From: Halorarum salinum
GTDB taxonomy: Archaea > Halobacteriota > Halobacteria > Halobacteriales > Haloferacaceae
DNA: 64,000 nt
NCBI RefSeq assembly: GCF_013402875.1
Contig: NZ_CP058579.1
Span: forward strand, 2,666,001-2,730,000
Reading direction: 5' to 3'
A model generated the notes under the pieces. The model saw only the letters and a program-made list of their open reading frames with translations, was not told where the DNA came from and searched no databases. Of this stretch, positions 1 through 8,588 are shown one piece after another; within the stretch, counting starts at the first letter, position 1, and the number at the start of each line of letters is the position of its first letter. A program made the translations under genes and the position numbers.

Positions 1-844
1 CGGAGACGAGCCCGTCCACGTCGACGCCCTGCTGGCGCGCGTGGAGCGTGATGAGCGTCTCCTTCCCCTCGACGAGGTCCGAGCCGCGCTGCTTGCCCAG
101 CCGCTCCGACGGGACCGTGAGGTCGAGGACGTCGTCCTGGATCTGGAACGCGCGGCCGGATTCGACGCCGTACTGGTAGAGCGCGTCGACGACCTCGTCG
201 TCCGCGCCCATCAGCACCGCCGGGATGGCGGCCGACGCGCCGTAGAGGACGGCCGTCTTCAGCTCCACCATCTCGAGGTACTCCTCGGGGGTCACGTCGT
301 CTCGGCCCTCGAAGTCGACGTCGAGCGCCTGCCCCTCGCAGATGCGCGTGCACGTGGACGCGAGGAGGTTCACCGCCTCCAGCCCGTTCGCGGGGTCGGC
401 GCCGGTGTCCGAGAGCAGTTCGAACGCCTTCGCGTACAGCGTGTCGCCCGCGAGGATGGCCGTCTCGGTGTCGTACTCGCGGTGGACCGAGGGGACGCCC
501 CGGCGCAGGTCGTCCTCGTCCATGATGTCGTCGTGGATGAGCGTGAACGACTGGATCACCTCGACGCTGACGGCCGACCGCATGAGGTCGAACGAGCCGC
601 CCGAGAGCGTCGGGAACGACCGGTAGTCGGCCGATCGGGGGTCCACGTCGGCGAGCGCCTCGGCCGCCAGGAGCGCCGCAGTCGGGCGGAGCCGCTTGCC
701 GCCCGCCTCGAGGATGTACCGGGTCGCCTCGTAGAGACGTTCGGGCTCGGCCATCGGGAGCTCCTCCTCGATCGCGTCGTTGACGAGTTCGCGTCGCTCC
801 CGGACCGCGGCGAGCACTCGGTCCTCCGTCGCGTCCTGGGTCAT
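1..844 (-). CDS. idsA: Geranylgeranyl (polyprenyl) diphosphate synthase, 3' end cut by window edge
   Basis: Trans-type polyprenyl diphosphate synthase that condenses IPP with allylic diphosphates to make the C20 precursor of archaeal ether lipids; cytoplasmic. The visible 281 codons contain the first aspartate-rich motif (HDDIMDED) and the second (FQIQDDVLD), plus the GGKRLRP motif near the N-terminus. The ATG at 844 is six bases after the stop of RNase J, so the two genes are almost certainly co-transcribed. The gene has no stop before position 1, so the C-terminus is missing only because of the window edge. The family call is secure; the product chain length (C15 or C20) is inferred. Confidence 0.93.
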   Translation of the reverse strand, partial: MTQDATEDRVLAAVRERRELVNDAIEEELPMAEPERLYEATRYILEAGGKRLRPTAALLAAEALADVDPRSADYRSFPTLSGGSFDLMRSAVSVEVIQSFTLIHDDIMDEDDLRRGVPSVHREYDTETAILAGDTLYAKAFELLSDTGADPANGLEAVNLLASTCTRICEGQALDVDFEGRDDVTPEEYLEMVELKTAVLYGASAAIPAVLMGADDEVVDALYQYGVESGRAFQIQDDVLDLTVPSERLGKQRGSDLVEGKETLITLHARQQGVDVDGLVS

Positions 845-849
845 CCGAC

Positions 850-2202
850 TTACTCCGTCAGCTGGATCATGTTCCCGTTCTGCGTCACGTGGATGTCACG
901 CCCGAGCGTGTAGCCCATGCCGTTCGCGAGGTCCACGTAGGGGGCGAACCCCTTCAGGTCCTGGTGGGCCGGGATGACGTGTCGGGGCTGGAGCGCGTCG
1001 AGCATCTGGTAGTGTCCCTCCTCGCGGAGGTGGCCCGAGACGTGGATCTCGTCGTAGATGCGGGCGCCCTGCATCCGCAGGAGCTGTTCGGACTGGTAGC
1101 GCTGCCCCTCGTTGGTCGGCTCCGGGATGACCCGGGCGCTGAAGATGACCTTGTCGCCGTCGTCCAGTTCGTACGGCGTCTCGCCGCGGCCCATCCGCGT
1201 GAGCATCGCGCGCGGCTCGCCCTGGTGGCCGGTGACGACGGGGAGGTACTTCTCCTTGCCCTCCTTCATGATGCGCTTGAACGTGCGGTCGACGGACTTG
1301 CGGTGGCCGTACATCCCGAGGTCGTCCGGGAAGTCGACGTAGTCGAGCCGTTCGGCGGTGCCGCTGTACTTCTCCATCGACCGGCCGAGCAGCACGGGCT
1401 GGCGGCCGATCTCCTGGGCGAACTCGACGAGCGAGGAGACGCGCGAGATGTGCGAGGAGAACGTGGTGGCGACGATGCCGCCGTCGTAGTCCTCGATCGA
1501 CTCCATCACGTCCTGGAGGTGGCGACGCGCGACGGACTCGGAGGGCGTCCGGCCCTTCCGGCCGGCGTTCGTACAGTCCTCGATGTAACAGAGGACGCCG
1601 TTGCCCTCGCGGCCGATCTCGCGGAACCGCTGCATGTCGATCGGGTCCTCGAGCACCGGGTTCTGGTCCATGCGCTTGTCGAGGCCGTACACGACCGCTC
1701 CCTCGGGCGTGTGGAGGACCGGGTTGATCGCGTCGATGATGGAGTGGGTGACGTGGACGAACTCGAGTTCGACCTGCCCTGAGTCGCCGATGGACATCGT
1801 CTCGCCGGCCTCCATCTTGACGAGGTCGTTGTTGACGTTGAACTTGTTCTCGCCCTTGATCTGCTGTTTCACCAGTTCGATGGTGAACGGGCTGGCGACG
1901 ACCGGCGCGTCGTATCGGTGTGCCAGCTTCGAGATGGCGCCGATGTGGTCGAGGTGGCCGTGGGTCGGCACGATGGCCTTCACGTCGCCCTCGAGGTCGG
2001 ACATGACGCGGTCGTCCGGGATGGCCCCCATGTCGATGAGGTCCAGGCTGTGCATCTTCTCCGTCTCGACGTTGTCGTGGATGAGGACCTTGCTCAGGTT
2101 GAGCCCCATGTCGAACACGACGATGTCGTTCCCTGCGCGAACTGCCGTCATCTGGCGGCCGACTTCCTCGTAGCCGCCGATTGTTGCGATTTCGACTTCC
2201 AT
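850..2202 (-). CDS. rnj: Ribonuclease J (archaeal 5'-3' exoribonuclease)
   Basis: Metallo-beta-lactamase/beta-CASP ribonuclease of 450 residues, the usual archaeal RNase J length. The zinc-binding motif HGHLDH is at residues 81-86 (THGHLDHIG), and the C-terminal part carries the beta-CASP features ([16 protein letters not shown]). The family degrades RNA processively from the 5' end. It starts with ATG at 2202 and leads directly into the GGPP synthase gene with a five-base gap, an arrangement I recall from other haloarchaea. The 680 bases upstream hold no gene. I see no truncation or missing metal ligand. Confidence 0.94.
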   Translation of the reverse strand: MEVEIATIGGYEEVGRQMTAVRAGNDIVVFDMGLNLSKVLIHDNVETEKMHSLDLIDMGAIPDDRVMSDLEGDVKAIVPTHGHLDHIGAISKLAHRYDAPVVASPFTIELVKQQIKGENKFNVNNDLVKMEAGETMSIGDSGQVELEFVHVTHSIIDAINPVLHTPEGAVVYGLDKRMDQNPVLEDPIDMQRFREIGREGNGVLCYIEDCTNAGRKGRTPSESVARRHLQDVMESIEDYDGGIVATTFSSHISRVSSLVEFAQEIGRQPVLLGRSMEKYSGTAERLDYVDFPDDLGMYGHRKSVDRTFKRIMKEGKEKYLPVVTGHQGEPRAMLTRMGRGETPYELDDGDKVIFSARVIPEPTNEGQRYQSEQLLRMQGARIYDEIHVSGHLREEGHYQMLDALQPRHVIPAHQDLKGFAPYVDLANGMGYTLGRDIHVTQNGNMIQLTE

Positions 2203-2883
2203 TGTCTTCTGTTGGTGTTGCGAGCGTTGAACGTCCGCCCCGCCGCGGATCGGCTGGCGGACAGGCTCGTACGGAAAGCCCCGGTAACACGGGTGACTGT
2301 GACCCCGGCGTCTTGCAGCGCGTCGGTCCGCAACCCCGCTATACGGGCGGATCGTCCTCCGCCCGTACTTGCCCGCGGGCTCTGGTACGTGGACGTAGTT
2401 CGTCCCCTGTTAAAACTGTGCGGGTTCGACGATACGCGTCGCCGCGTGCAGAGGCGGGTCGTCGTCGACGGTGCGAACGGGTCGCGGAAGACGAGGGACG
2501 GTTCGTGGACGGTACGGACGAGCCGCGGAAGGGGGCATCGAAAGCTCCGGACGCTGGAGACGGTACGGTCGCCGTCGTTCGAGTGAGCTTCGCTCTCTCG
2601 TGATGCTGCCGGATTCCTGCGGAATCTGGCCGCTGACGGGAAATCAAAGATTTCCCGTACTGACGAAAGGCGCGAAGCGCCTTTCGAACCACGCTCCTCA
2701 GCCGGCTCGCTTCGCTCGCCTCCTTGCGGTGCATACGTCGTCCGGGCTCAGCGAGAGCCGCGGGGGCTTCCAGGATCGATAGCGTCGATGTGAGCGCGCT
2801 GCGGTCGCCGGCCGTACCGATCGGCCCGGTCCCGAATCAGCGCTCCCGGAACACCTTTCCCCGAAACACGCGACTCAACAGGC
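2203..2883. other. Non-coding interval between divergent genes, with a cluster of short perfect hairpins
   Basis: No convincing gene here: the open frames are arginine- and serine-rich shadows. The left part must hold the promoter of the RNase J operon. Positions 2581-2686 contain consecutive short inverted repeats (separate entry). The part just before 2884 should hold the promoter of the eIF2B-like gene, but I could not pick a clear TATA box. Confidence 0.6.
2581..2686. repeat. Run of four short hairpins in an intergenic region
   Basis: Inverted repeats follow one another: 2581-2599 (7-bp arms with one mismatch), 2612-2626 (gattcc/ggaatc, 3-nt loop), 2636-2658 (acgggaaatc/gatttcccgt, 3-nt loop) and 2664-2686 (cgaaaggcgc/gcgcctttcg, 3-nt loop). 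The last two are perfect 10-bp arms. They could be terminator-like structures, remnants of a mobile element or simple palindrome-rich spacer; I cannot decide. Confidence 0.6.
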
Positions 2884-3732
2884 ATGATAGACGAGACGGT
2901 CGAGGAGATCCGCGAGATGCAGACCCACTCCTCGTCGGTCGTCGCCGTGAAAGCCACCCGGGCGCTCGGGGAGCTCTCGACACGGGAGCACGCCGCGCTC
3001 GACGAGTTCGAGCGCGACCTCGAGTACAACGCCGGGGCGCTCCGCCGCGCGAACCCCTCCCACGCCTCCCTCCATCGGGCGATGACCGAGGTCTCGGACG
3101 CCGTCATCGGGAACGCCGAGTCCGTCGAGGGCGCGATCGAACTGCTGAAGACGGCCGTCGAGCAGACGATCAGCCGCATCGAGACGGGCAAGCACGAGGC
3201 GGCCGAGAACGCCGCCATGACGTTCGAGGACGGCGAGACGTTCCTCACGCACGACTACTCCTCGACCGTGCTGGAGGCCGTCGAGTCGGCCGCGGCCGCC
3301 GGGAACCACATGACCGCCCACGTCACCGAGGCGCGGCCGCGCTACCTCGGCCGGAAGACGGCCCGCGCGCTCGCCGCGATGGACCGCGTCGAACCGCGCC
3401 TCTCGGTCGACAGCGCCGCGGGCTACTGTCTCGACCGCTGCGACCGGATCGTCATCGGGATGGACTGCATCGTGGGCGACACCCTCTACAACCGCGTCGG
3501 CACCTTCCCGATCGCCGCCGCCGCCGCCGAGGTCGGCGTCCCGGTCGTCGTCGTCGGCTCCGGGACGAAGGTCATCGAGGACGGCTTCGTCTTCGAGAAC
3601 GAGTTCCGGCCGCCGAGCGAGGTGATGCTCGAACCCGTCGAGGGCATCGAGATCGAGAACCCCGCCTACGACGCGACGCCGATGAGCCTCGTCGACCGTG
3701 TCGTCACGGACGAGGGCGTCCGGGAGTTCTGA
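2884..3732 (+). CDS. eIF2B-alpha / ribose-1,5-bisphosphate isomerase-like protein without the catalytic Cys
   Basis: A 282-residue member of the IF-2B/MtnA/ribose-1,5-bisphosphate isomerase superfamily. The C-terminal Rossmann-like half shows TEARPRYLGRKTA at about 149-160, IGMDCIVGD around Asp194 and the NRVGTFPIA segment. In the sugar-phosphate isomerases of this family a cysteine follows the THC motif; here the same place reads FLTHDYSS (residues 120-127), so the Cys is absent. Haloarchaeal relatives are usually annotated as translation initiation factor eIF-2B-like. The protein may bind nucleotide or sugar phosphate without being an isomerase. It is monocistronic and converges on the sugar cluster to its right. 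Confidence 0.75.
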   Translation: MIDETVEEIREMQTHSSSVVAVKATRALGELSTREHAALDEFERDLEYNAGALRRANPSHASLHRAMTEVSDAVIGNAESVEGAIELLKTAVEQTISRIETGKHEAAENAAMTFEDGETFLTHDYSSTVLEAVESAAAAGNHMTAHVTEARPRYLGRKTARALAAMDRVEPRLSVDSAAGYCLDRCDRIVIGMDCIVGDTLYNRVGTFPIAAAAAEVGVPVVVVGSGTKVIEDGFVFENEFRPPSEVMLEPVEGIEIENPAYDATPMSLVDRVVTDEGVREF

Positions 3733-3752
3733 GGCCGGCTCCGAGGCGGAAC

Positions 3753-4898
3753 CTACACCTCGACCCACTCGCCCGACTCGTCGCTCCGCTGGACCGCGTC
3801 GAGCAGTCGCTGGACCTCGTACGCCTCGCCGAAGGAGGGGGAGAACTCCCCACCCTCGGCCACGGCGGTCAGGAACTCGTAGTTCTCGTGGACGAACGTG
3901 TGCTCCCAGCCGAGGACGTGACCCGGCGGCCACCACGCCTCGACGTAGGGGTCCGACTCGTCGGTCACGAGCACGGTCTCGTACCCCCGAGCGTCGCCGG
4001 CCATCACCTCCAGTTCGTTCATGCGCTCGAGCGAGAACCGGATCGACCCGTCGGTCCCATGGATTCCGATGGAGTGATCGTTCTTGTGCCCCTCGGCGAC
4101 GCGGGAGGCCTCGAAGGTGCCCATCGCGCCGTTCTCGAACTCGGCCTGGGCCGAGTAGGCGTCGTCGACGGTGACCGGGCGACGCTCGTCCCCGCCAGGC
4201 ACCGGGCGCTCCTCCGTGAACGTCGTGAGGTGGCCGGAGAGTCGCTCGATTCCGCCGGTGTGGTCGTTCACCAGGAAGCCGATGAGGTCGAGAGTGTGGG
4301 CGCCGACGTCCCCGAGCGCGCCCGACCCGGCGAGTTCCTCGTCCATCCGCCAGGCCCAGGGCGCCTCGGGGTCCGACAGCCAGTCCTGGTAGTACCGACC
4401 CGAGACGTGGCGGATCTCGCCGAGGGACCCGTCGTCGATCAGCCGCTTCGCGTACCGGATCGCGGGGACGAACCGGTAGTTGAACGCACAGCCCGCGACC
4501 GCGTCGCTCGCGGCGGCGGCGTCCCGGAGCTCCCCGGCGCCCTCGAGCGTCGGCGCGAGCGGCTTCTCACAGAGGACGTGCGTGCCGGCCTCCAGGGCCG
4601 CCTTCGAGGGTTCGACGTGGAGGTGGTTCGGGCCGAGGTTGTAGAAGGCGTCCACCTCGTCGACGACCTCCCGCCAGTCGGTCGAGGTGCGCTCGAACCC
4701 GAACCGGTCGGCGGCCTCAGCGAGCGCATCCTCGTCCCGGCCGATCAGCGTGTGCCGGCGCACCTCCGGGGCGTCGGGGAAGAACATCGGCAGTCGGGCG
4801 AGCGCGTTCGAGTGGGCCTTCCCCATGAAGCGGTAGCCGAGCATGCCGACGTCGAGCGGTTCGTCCGCATCGATCGTAGTTTCGTCTCCGTGGCTCAT
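3753..4898 (-). CDS. Gfo/Idh/MocA family oxidoreductase
   Basis: NAD(P)-dependent sugar or inositol dehydrogenase-like protein of 381 residues. The N-terminal Rossmann fold begins LDVGMLGYRFMGKAHSNAL; the EKPLAP motif of the family is present (LCEKPLAPT), followed by the C-terminal alpha/beta dimer domain with GALGDVGAHTLDLI. I chose the ATG at 4898 (MSHGDETT), because the longer open frame upstream only shadows the neighbouring gene. The gap to the upstream sugar isomerase is five bases, so the two form an operon. The substrate is not predictable; with the neighbours it points to oxidation and isomerisation of a sugar or cyclitol. Confidence 0.88.
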   Translation of the reverse strand: MSHGDETTIDADEPLDVGMLGYRFMGKAHSNALARLPMFFPDAPEVRRHTLIGRDEDALAEAADRFGFERTSTDWREVVDEVDAFYNLGPNHLHVEPSKAALEAGTHVLCEKPLAPTLEGAGELRDAAAASDAVAGCAFNYRFVPAIRYAKRLIDDGSLGEIRHVSGRYYQDWLSDPEAPWAWRMDEELAGSGALGDVGAHTLDLIGFLVNDHTGGIERLSGHLTTFTEERPVPGGDERRPVTVDDAYSAQAEFENGAMGTFEASRVAEGHKNDHSIGIHGTDGSIRFSLERMNELEVMAGDARGYETVLVTDESDPYVEAWWPPGHVLGWEHTFVHENYEFLTAVAEGGEFSPSFGEAYEVQRLLDAVQRSDESGEWVEV

Positions 4899-4903
4899 AT
4901 CGG

Positions 4904-5872
4904 TCACTCCGCCCAGTAGGCGTCGCCGGGGGTCGTCTCGAACACCGCGCGGTCGAGCAGGTCGACGGCCTTCTCCAGCCCTTCGCGCGAGGAGGTGAGC
5001 GAGTCCTCGTGCTCGATCGAGAGCGCGCCGTCGTAGCCGACCATCCGGAGCGTGGAGACCACGTCCTTCCAGTGCTCCTCGCCGTGGCCGTATCCGACCG
5101 AGCGGAACAGCCACGAGCGGTCGGCCTCCTCCGTGTAGTCGGTCGTGTCCAGCACGCCCTTCTCCCGGGCCTGCGCCCCGTAGATTCGCGTGTCCTTCGC
5201 GTGGACGTGGTGGACGGCGTCGGCGTCGCCGAGCAGGCGGATCGCCTCGGTCACGTCGATCCCCTGCCAGTAGAGGTGCGAGGGGTCGAAGTTGGCGCCG
5301 ACGCGCTCGTTCGTCAGGTCGCGCAGTTTCAGCATGCCGTGTGGTTCGTACACCAGCATGTTCGGGTGCATCTCGACCGCGACGTCGACGCCGTGGTCCG
5401 CGGCGTGGTCCGCGAGGTCGGTCCAGTACTCCTCGGCCCGTTCCCACTGGTACTCGTGGGCGTCCCGGTGCTCGGTCGGCCATGGCGCCGTGATCCAGTT
5501 CGGCACCTCGTCGTTCGGGCCGCCGGCGGGCAGCCCCGAGAAGCAGGTGACCGTCCCCACGTCGAGTTCGTCGGCGAGTTCGATCGCCTCCCGGAGTTCG
5601 GCGTCGGCCTTCTCGGCGGTCGCCCCGTCCGGGTGCAGGGGGTTGTTGTGGGTGGCGAGCGCGCTGACGTACAGGTCGTGCTCGTCGAGGTCCGCGCGGA
5701 GGTCCGCGCGGGCGTCCCCGCTCGCGAGCAGTTCCGCGCGGTCGATGTGCCCCTGTCCAGGGTGGCCCCCGACGCCGAGTTCGACGGCGTCGACGCCGAT
5801 TCCCGAGAGGTACTCGAACGCATCCGGCCGCGGCTGTCCGCCCAGCGGGACGGTCAGTACGCCGATGTCCAT
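4904..5872 (-). CDS. Sugar phosphate isomerase/epimerase (AP-endonuclease-2-like TIM barrel)
   Basis: A 322-residue xylose-isomerase-like TIM-barrel protein of the IolE/IolI/sugar epimerase group. Visible features are VAVEMHPNMLVYEP (metal-binding Glu and His), VGANFDPSHLYWQG, HVHAKDTRI and the late ALSIEHEDS segment, the usual places for the divalent metal ligands. It starts at ATG 5872, about 25 bases after the TATA-like box at 5895-5901, so the message is probably leaderless. It is the first gene of a two-gene operon with the oxidoreductase at 3753-4898. The substrate (keto-inositol, a keto-sugar or a tagatose/allulose type compound) is unknown. Confidence 0.87.
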   Translation of the reverse strand: MDIGVLTVPLGGQPRPDAFEYLSGIGVDAVELGVGGHPGQGHIDRAELLASGDARADLRADLDEHDLYVSALATHNNPLHPDGATAEKADAELREAIELADELDVGTVTCFSGLPAGGPNDEVPNWITAPWPTEHRDAHEYQWERAEEYWTDLADHAADHGVDVAVEMHPNMLVYEPHGMLKLRDLTNERVGANFDPSHLYWQGIDVTEAIRLLGDADAVHHVHAKDTRIYGAQAREKGVLDTTDYTEEADRSWLFRSVGYGHGEEHWKDVVSTLRMVGYDGALSIEHEDSLTSSREGLEKAVDLLDRAVFETTPGDAYWAE

Positions 5873-5893
5873 GGGTGCCGTTGTACTACGGGT

Positions 5894-5902
5894 CGAATAA
5901 AC
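5894..5902 (-). promoter_or_regulatory. TATA-like box of the sugar isomerase operon
   Basis: On the minus strand the sequence reads TTTATTC at 5895-5901, 23-29 bases upstream of the ATG at 5872. This is the spacing expected for a haloarchaeal leaderless transcript. Confidence 0.6.
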
Positions 5903-6054
5903 CTTCAGGGAGCGGACCGGCCGGACCGTTCGGGAGGTGACGGCCGTCGACTCGTTCGGGGGCGGATCGGTTCCGACCGTCGACGACGCCGGGTCCGAAC
6001 GGAGTCGATGGGTTCCGGGACGTGACGGACGGTCGGCGGTTCCGAACGGACTCG

Positions 6055-7170
6055 TCAGTCGACCTGTGCCGCCTCGGCCGGTTCGCCGACGTGGGCGACC
6101 GGCTCGGAGCCGAGCTGGACGGCCCGGCCCGTCTCGTCGGACCGGTAGATGCCGTCGACGACGCGCTGGACGGTGAGCGCCTGATCGACCGTGTTTCGCG
6201 CGGGCGGCTCGCCGGTCGCGACCGCCTCGAGGAACGCCGCCTGCTCGGCCTCGTGGGTGTCGAGTTCCCGCGTCGAGACCGAGGTCTCGCTCAGGTGGTT
6301 GGTCCCGCCGGTGCCCGACTCGTACAGCGTGAGTTCGCCGGTGCCCCGGTCGAAGTGCGCGCCGCCCTCGGTGCCGCGGACGTAGAAGTCGTTGCACGCG
6401 GGTCGGTTGGTCGCCCACGCCGCCTCCAGCGAGAGCGTGTGGCCTTCGGTGCTCCGGACGAACGCCGAGACGGAGTCGTCCACGTCGAACCCGGCGGGCC
6501 CTTCGTCGTCGCCCCACATCTCGACGTACGCGTAGTCGTCGCGGCCGCCGAACTGCGAGCGCGCGACGCCGGAGACCTCCGCGATCTCCGGGAAGTCCAT
6601 GAAGTGAAGCCCGAGGTCGATCGCGTGGACGCCGATGTCGACGAGCGCGCCGCCTCCGGACACCTCGTCCGTCGTGAACCACGACCCCCGTCCGGGGATC
6701 CCCCGCTGACGGATGAAGTTCGCCTCGACGTGGCGGATCTCGCCGAAGCGCCCCTCCTCCCGGTAGTGGGTGAGCACCTCCGCCGCCGCGGAGAATCGGT
6801 TGTTGAAGCCGACCATGCAGAACCCGGGCGCGGTCCGGGCGGTCCGGGCGATGATCTCGGCCGACTCGAGGCTGTGTGCGAGGGGTTTCTCGAGGAGGAC
6901 GTCGAGGCCGGCTTCCAGCGCGGAGACGGCGTACTTCTCGTGGAAGCTGTTCGGCGTGGTCACGAGGACGGCGTCGGCCACCTCGTACAGGCCCTCCGCG
7001 TCGTCGAACGTCTCGACTCCGTGGGCGTCGGCGAAGCGGCGCCGGGCCTCCGGGTCGACGTCCATCCCGCCGACGAGGTTCCCCCCCTGCCGGATCAGCC
7101 GCTCCGCGTGGTAGTTTCCGATCCCGCCTAGGCCGATGATACCGACGGGGACGTCCGTCACGTTCGTCAT
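6055..7170 (-). CDS. Gfo/Idh/MocA family oxidoreductase, second copy in the cluster
   Basis: A 371-residue NAD(P)-dependent dehydrogenase-like protein. The dinucleotide fold shows VGIIGLGGIGNYHAERL, then LLEKPLAHS and the GGGALVDIGVHAIDLGLHF segment typical of the family. It is only distantly similar to the oxidoreductase at 3753-4898, so the pair is not a recent duplication. It has its own transcription unit: about 180 bases separate it from the isomerase operon, and an AT-rich box (AAAATACAT on the minus strand, about 7210-7218) lies upstream. Likely role: oxidation of a sugar, sugar acid or inositol. The substrate is unknown. Confidence 0.87.
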   Translation of the reverse strand: MTNVTDVPVGIIGLGGIGNYHAERLIRQGGNLVGGMDVDPEARRRFADAHGVETFDDAEGLYEVADAVLVTTPNSFHEKYAVSALEAGLDVLLEKPLAHSLESAEIIARTARTAPGFCMVGFNNRFSAAAEVLTHYREEGRFGEIRHVEANFIRQRGIPGRGSWFTTDEVSGGGALVDIGVHAIDLGLHFMDFPEIAEVSGVARSQFGGRDDYAYVEMWGDDEGPAGFDVDDSVSAFVRSTEGHTLSLEAAWATNRPACNDFYVRGTEGGAHFDRGTGELTLYESGTGGTNHLSETSVSTRELDTHEAEQAAFLEAVATGEPPARNTVDQALTVQRVVDGIYRSDETGRAVQLGSEPVAHVGEPAEAAQVD

Positions 7171-7482
7171 AGGAGCGTCTTACCGGTCCGGCGTCCATAA
7201 ACCCGCCGAATGTATTTTGGGGGTCGCGTCCGTACCCCCACGGTCTGAACCGACTACGCCAGGATCGGGGGGCGACTCGGCCCGGTAACGGCCGACTCTG
7301 TCCCCGAAAGGCCACCCCTGCTCCCTCGACGGGGCGCGCAACTCCGGTTAGCATCGGGTTTCGCGCCGATGGGACCGTATAACGCTCCCCGGTCTCGCCG
7401 ACTCGTGGAAACCTGTTGAGGTCGCGAATGGCTCGTCCGCTCCTGCCTCCACCTTCGTCCCCGCCTCCACCTTCGTCCTCGC
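7171..7482. other. Non-coding interval with a promoter and a tandem repeat
   Basis: No gene seen. The left end holds the presumed promoter of the oxidoreductase at 6055-7170 (AT-rich stretch near 7210-7218 on the minus strand). The right end, 7445-7494, is a tandem repeat that runs into the 3' end of the aldo/keto reductase gene. Confidence 0.6.
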
Positions 7483-7494
7483 CTACACCTTCGG
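7445..7494. repeat. 18-bp tandem repeat overlapping a stop codon
   Basis: About 2.8 copies of an 18-bp unit beginning gcctccaccttcgtcc: 7445-7462, 7463-7480 and a partial 7481-7494. The third copy has an A where the others have a C, and that base creates the TAG stop of the aldo/keto reductase gene on the minus strand. Confidence 0.85.
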
Positions 7495-8460
7495 ATACCG
7501 GGCCACCTTCGGCGCGCCGATGCGGGCGACCTGCTCCTCGGAGAGCGACACCTCGAGCGCGCCGAGGTCGTCCCGAAGCTGTTCGATCGTCTTCGGCCCG
7601 ACGATGGGTGCGGTGACCACGTCCCGCTCGAGGAGCCACGCGAGCGCGACCTGCGCCGGGGTCGCGTCCTCCTCGTCGGCGACCGCGCGTACCGCCTCGA
7701 GGACGGCCCAGTTCTCGTCCGTGAAGTACGCCCGGACCGACTCGGAGGCCGCCCCGCGGGTCCCCTCGTCGGGGTCGGCGGCTCGCTCGTACTTCCCCGT
7801 GAGGAACCCGCCGGCCAGCGGCGACCACGGGATGACGCCGAGCCCTTCTCCCTCGGCGACCGTGAGGAGGTTCGCCTCCTCGTGTCGCGCCACCGCCGAG
7901 TACTCCGGCTGGACGCACGCGAACCGGCCGTAGTCCTCGAGGTCGCTCGTGTACAGCGCCTTCGTCAGTCGGTAGGCCGTCGTCGTCGACGCGCCGACGT
8001 ACCGGACGCGACCCGACTCGATCAGGGCGTCCAGCGCGGCGAGCGTCTCCTCGATGGGGGTGGTCTCGTCCCACCGGTGGATCTGGTACAGGTCGACGTA
8101 GTCGACGCCGAGGCGGTCGAGGCTCGCCTCGCACTGGTCGAGGACGTGCTTGCGGGAGAGCCCCCCGCCGTTCGGGCCGTCGCGCATGTCGCCGTACACC
8201 TTCGTCGCCAGCACGAGTTCGTCGCGGTTCGCCGAGGCGACGGCGTCGCCGACGATCTCCTCGCTCTCGCCGCTCGAGTAGACGTTCGCCGTGTCGAGGA
8301 AGTTGACGCCGGCGTCGAGCGCCTCGTGGATCAGGTCGACGCTGGCGTCGCGGTCGTTCATCATCCACGGCTGCTCGGAGCCGAAGTTCATGCAGCCGAG
8401 ACAGAACCGGGAGACCTCGAGCCCCGTGCGCCCGAGCGTCGTGTACCGCATCTCGGTCAT
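7483..8460 (-). CDS. Aldo/keto reductase
   Basis: A 325-residue NADPH-dependent aldo/keto reductase, close to the family norm. Visible family features are RYTTLGRTGLEVSRFCLG at the N-terminus, the catalytic Asp/Tyr region NFLDTANVYSSGESEEIVG, the catalytic Lys in VLATKVYGD, QIHRWD carrying the catalytic His, and IPWSPLAGGFLTGKY. I chose ATG 8460 (MTEMRYTT), because the longer frame upstream is arginine-rich and non-homologous. It lies beside the Gfo/Idh and isomerase genes, so a sugar-related carbonyl substrate is plausible. The extreme 3' end lies in a tandem repeat. Confidence 0.92.
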   Translation of the reverse strand: MTEMRYTTLGRTGLEVSRFCLGCMNFGSEQPWMMNDRDASVDLIHEALDAGVNFLDTANVYSSGESEEIVGDAVASANRDELVLATKVYGDMRDGPNGGGLSRKHVLDQCEASLDRLGVDYVDLYQIHRWDETTPIEETLAALDALIESGRVRYVGASTTTAYRLTKALYTSDLEDYGRFACVQPEYSAVARHEEANLLTVAEGEGLGVIPWSPLAGGFLTGKYERAADPDEGTRGAASESVRAYFTDENWAVLEAVRAVADEEDATPAQVALAWLLERDVVTAPIVGPKTIEQLRDDLGALEVSLSEEQVARIGAPKVARYPKV

Positions 8461-8547
8461 GGCAGCAAGTTTTGCCGCGCCGCGAATAAGCCTGCGGAAC
8501 GCCGCCGACGGCACGTGCGCGAACGGTTCACACGCGAACGCGACGGG

Positions 8548-8572
8548 CAAAGACAACCCTTAAACGCCGCGC
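8548..8572 (+). promoter_or_regulatory. Promoter of rpl11
   Basis: The stretch contains agacaacccttaaacgcc, with the TTAAA box centred near 8562, about 27 bases before the ATG at 8589. A nearly identical stretch (agacaaccgttaaaagcc, 20466-20490) stands at the same distance from the zinc-finger/EF1B pair. Confidence 0.7.
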
Positions 8573-8588
8573 GGAGGATTCTCGGGAC

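Noticed and set aside
41..913. Long plus-strand frame over the GGPP synthase gene
   Set aside because: It is antisense to a clear synthase with both aspartate motifs and is arginine- and valine-rich, typical of a high-GC shadow.
2339..2734. 131-codon minus-strand frame in the RNase J upstream region
   Set aside because: No domain, no promoter, and its composition is that of the palindromic spacer.
2640..2770. tRNA gene among the hairpins
   Set aside because: No cloverleaf with T-loop and acceptor pairing could be formed; the stems are simple hairpins.
4904..8368. 1154-codon minus-strand frame across several genes
   Set aside because: Only its last 322 codons are a real gene. The rest is low-complexity Arg/Gly/Pro text out of frame with two genes.
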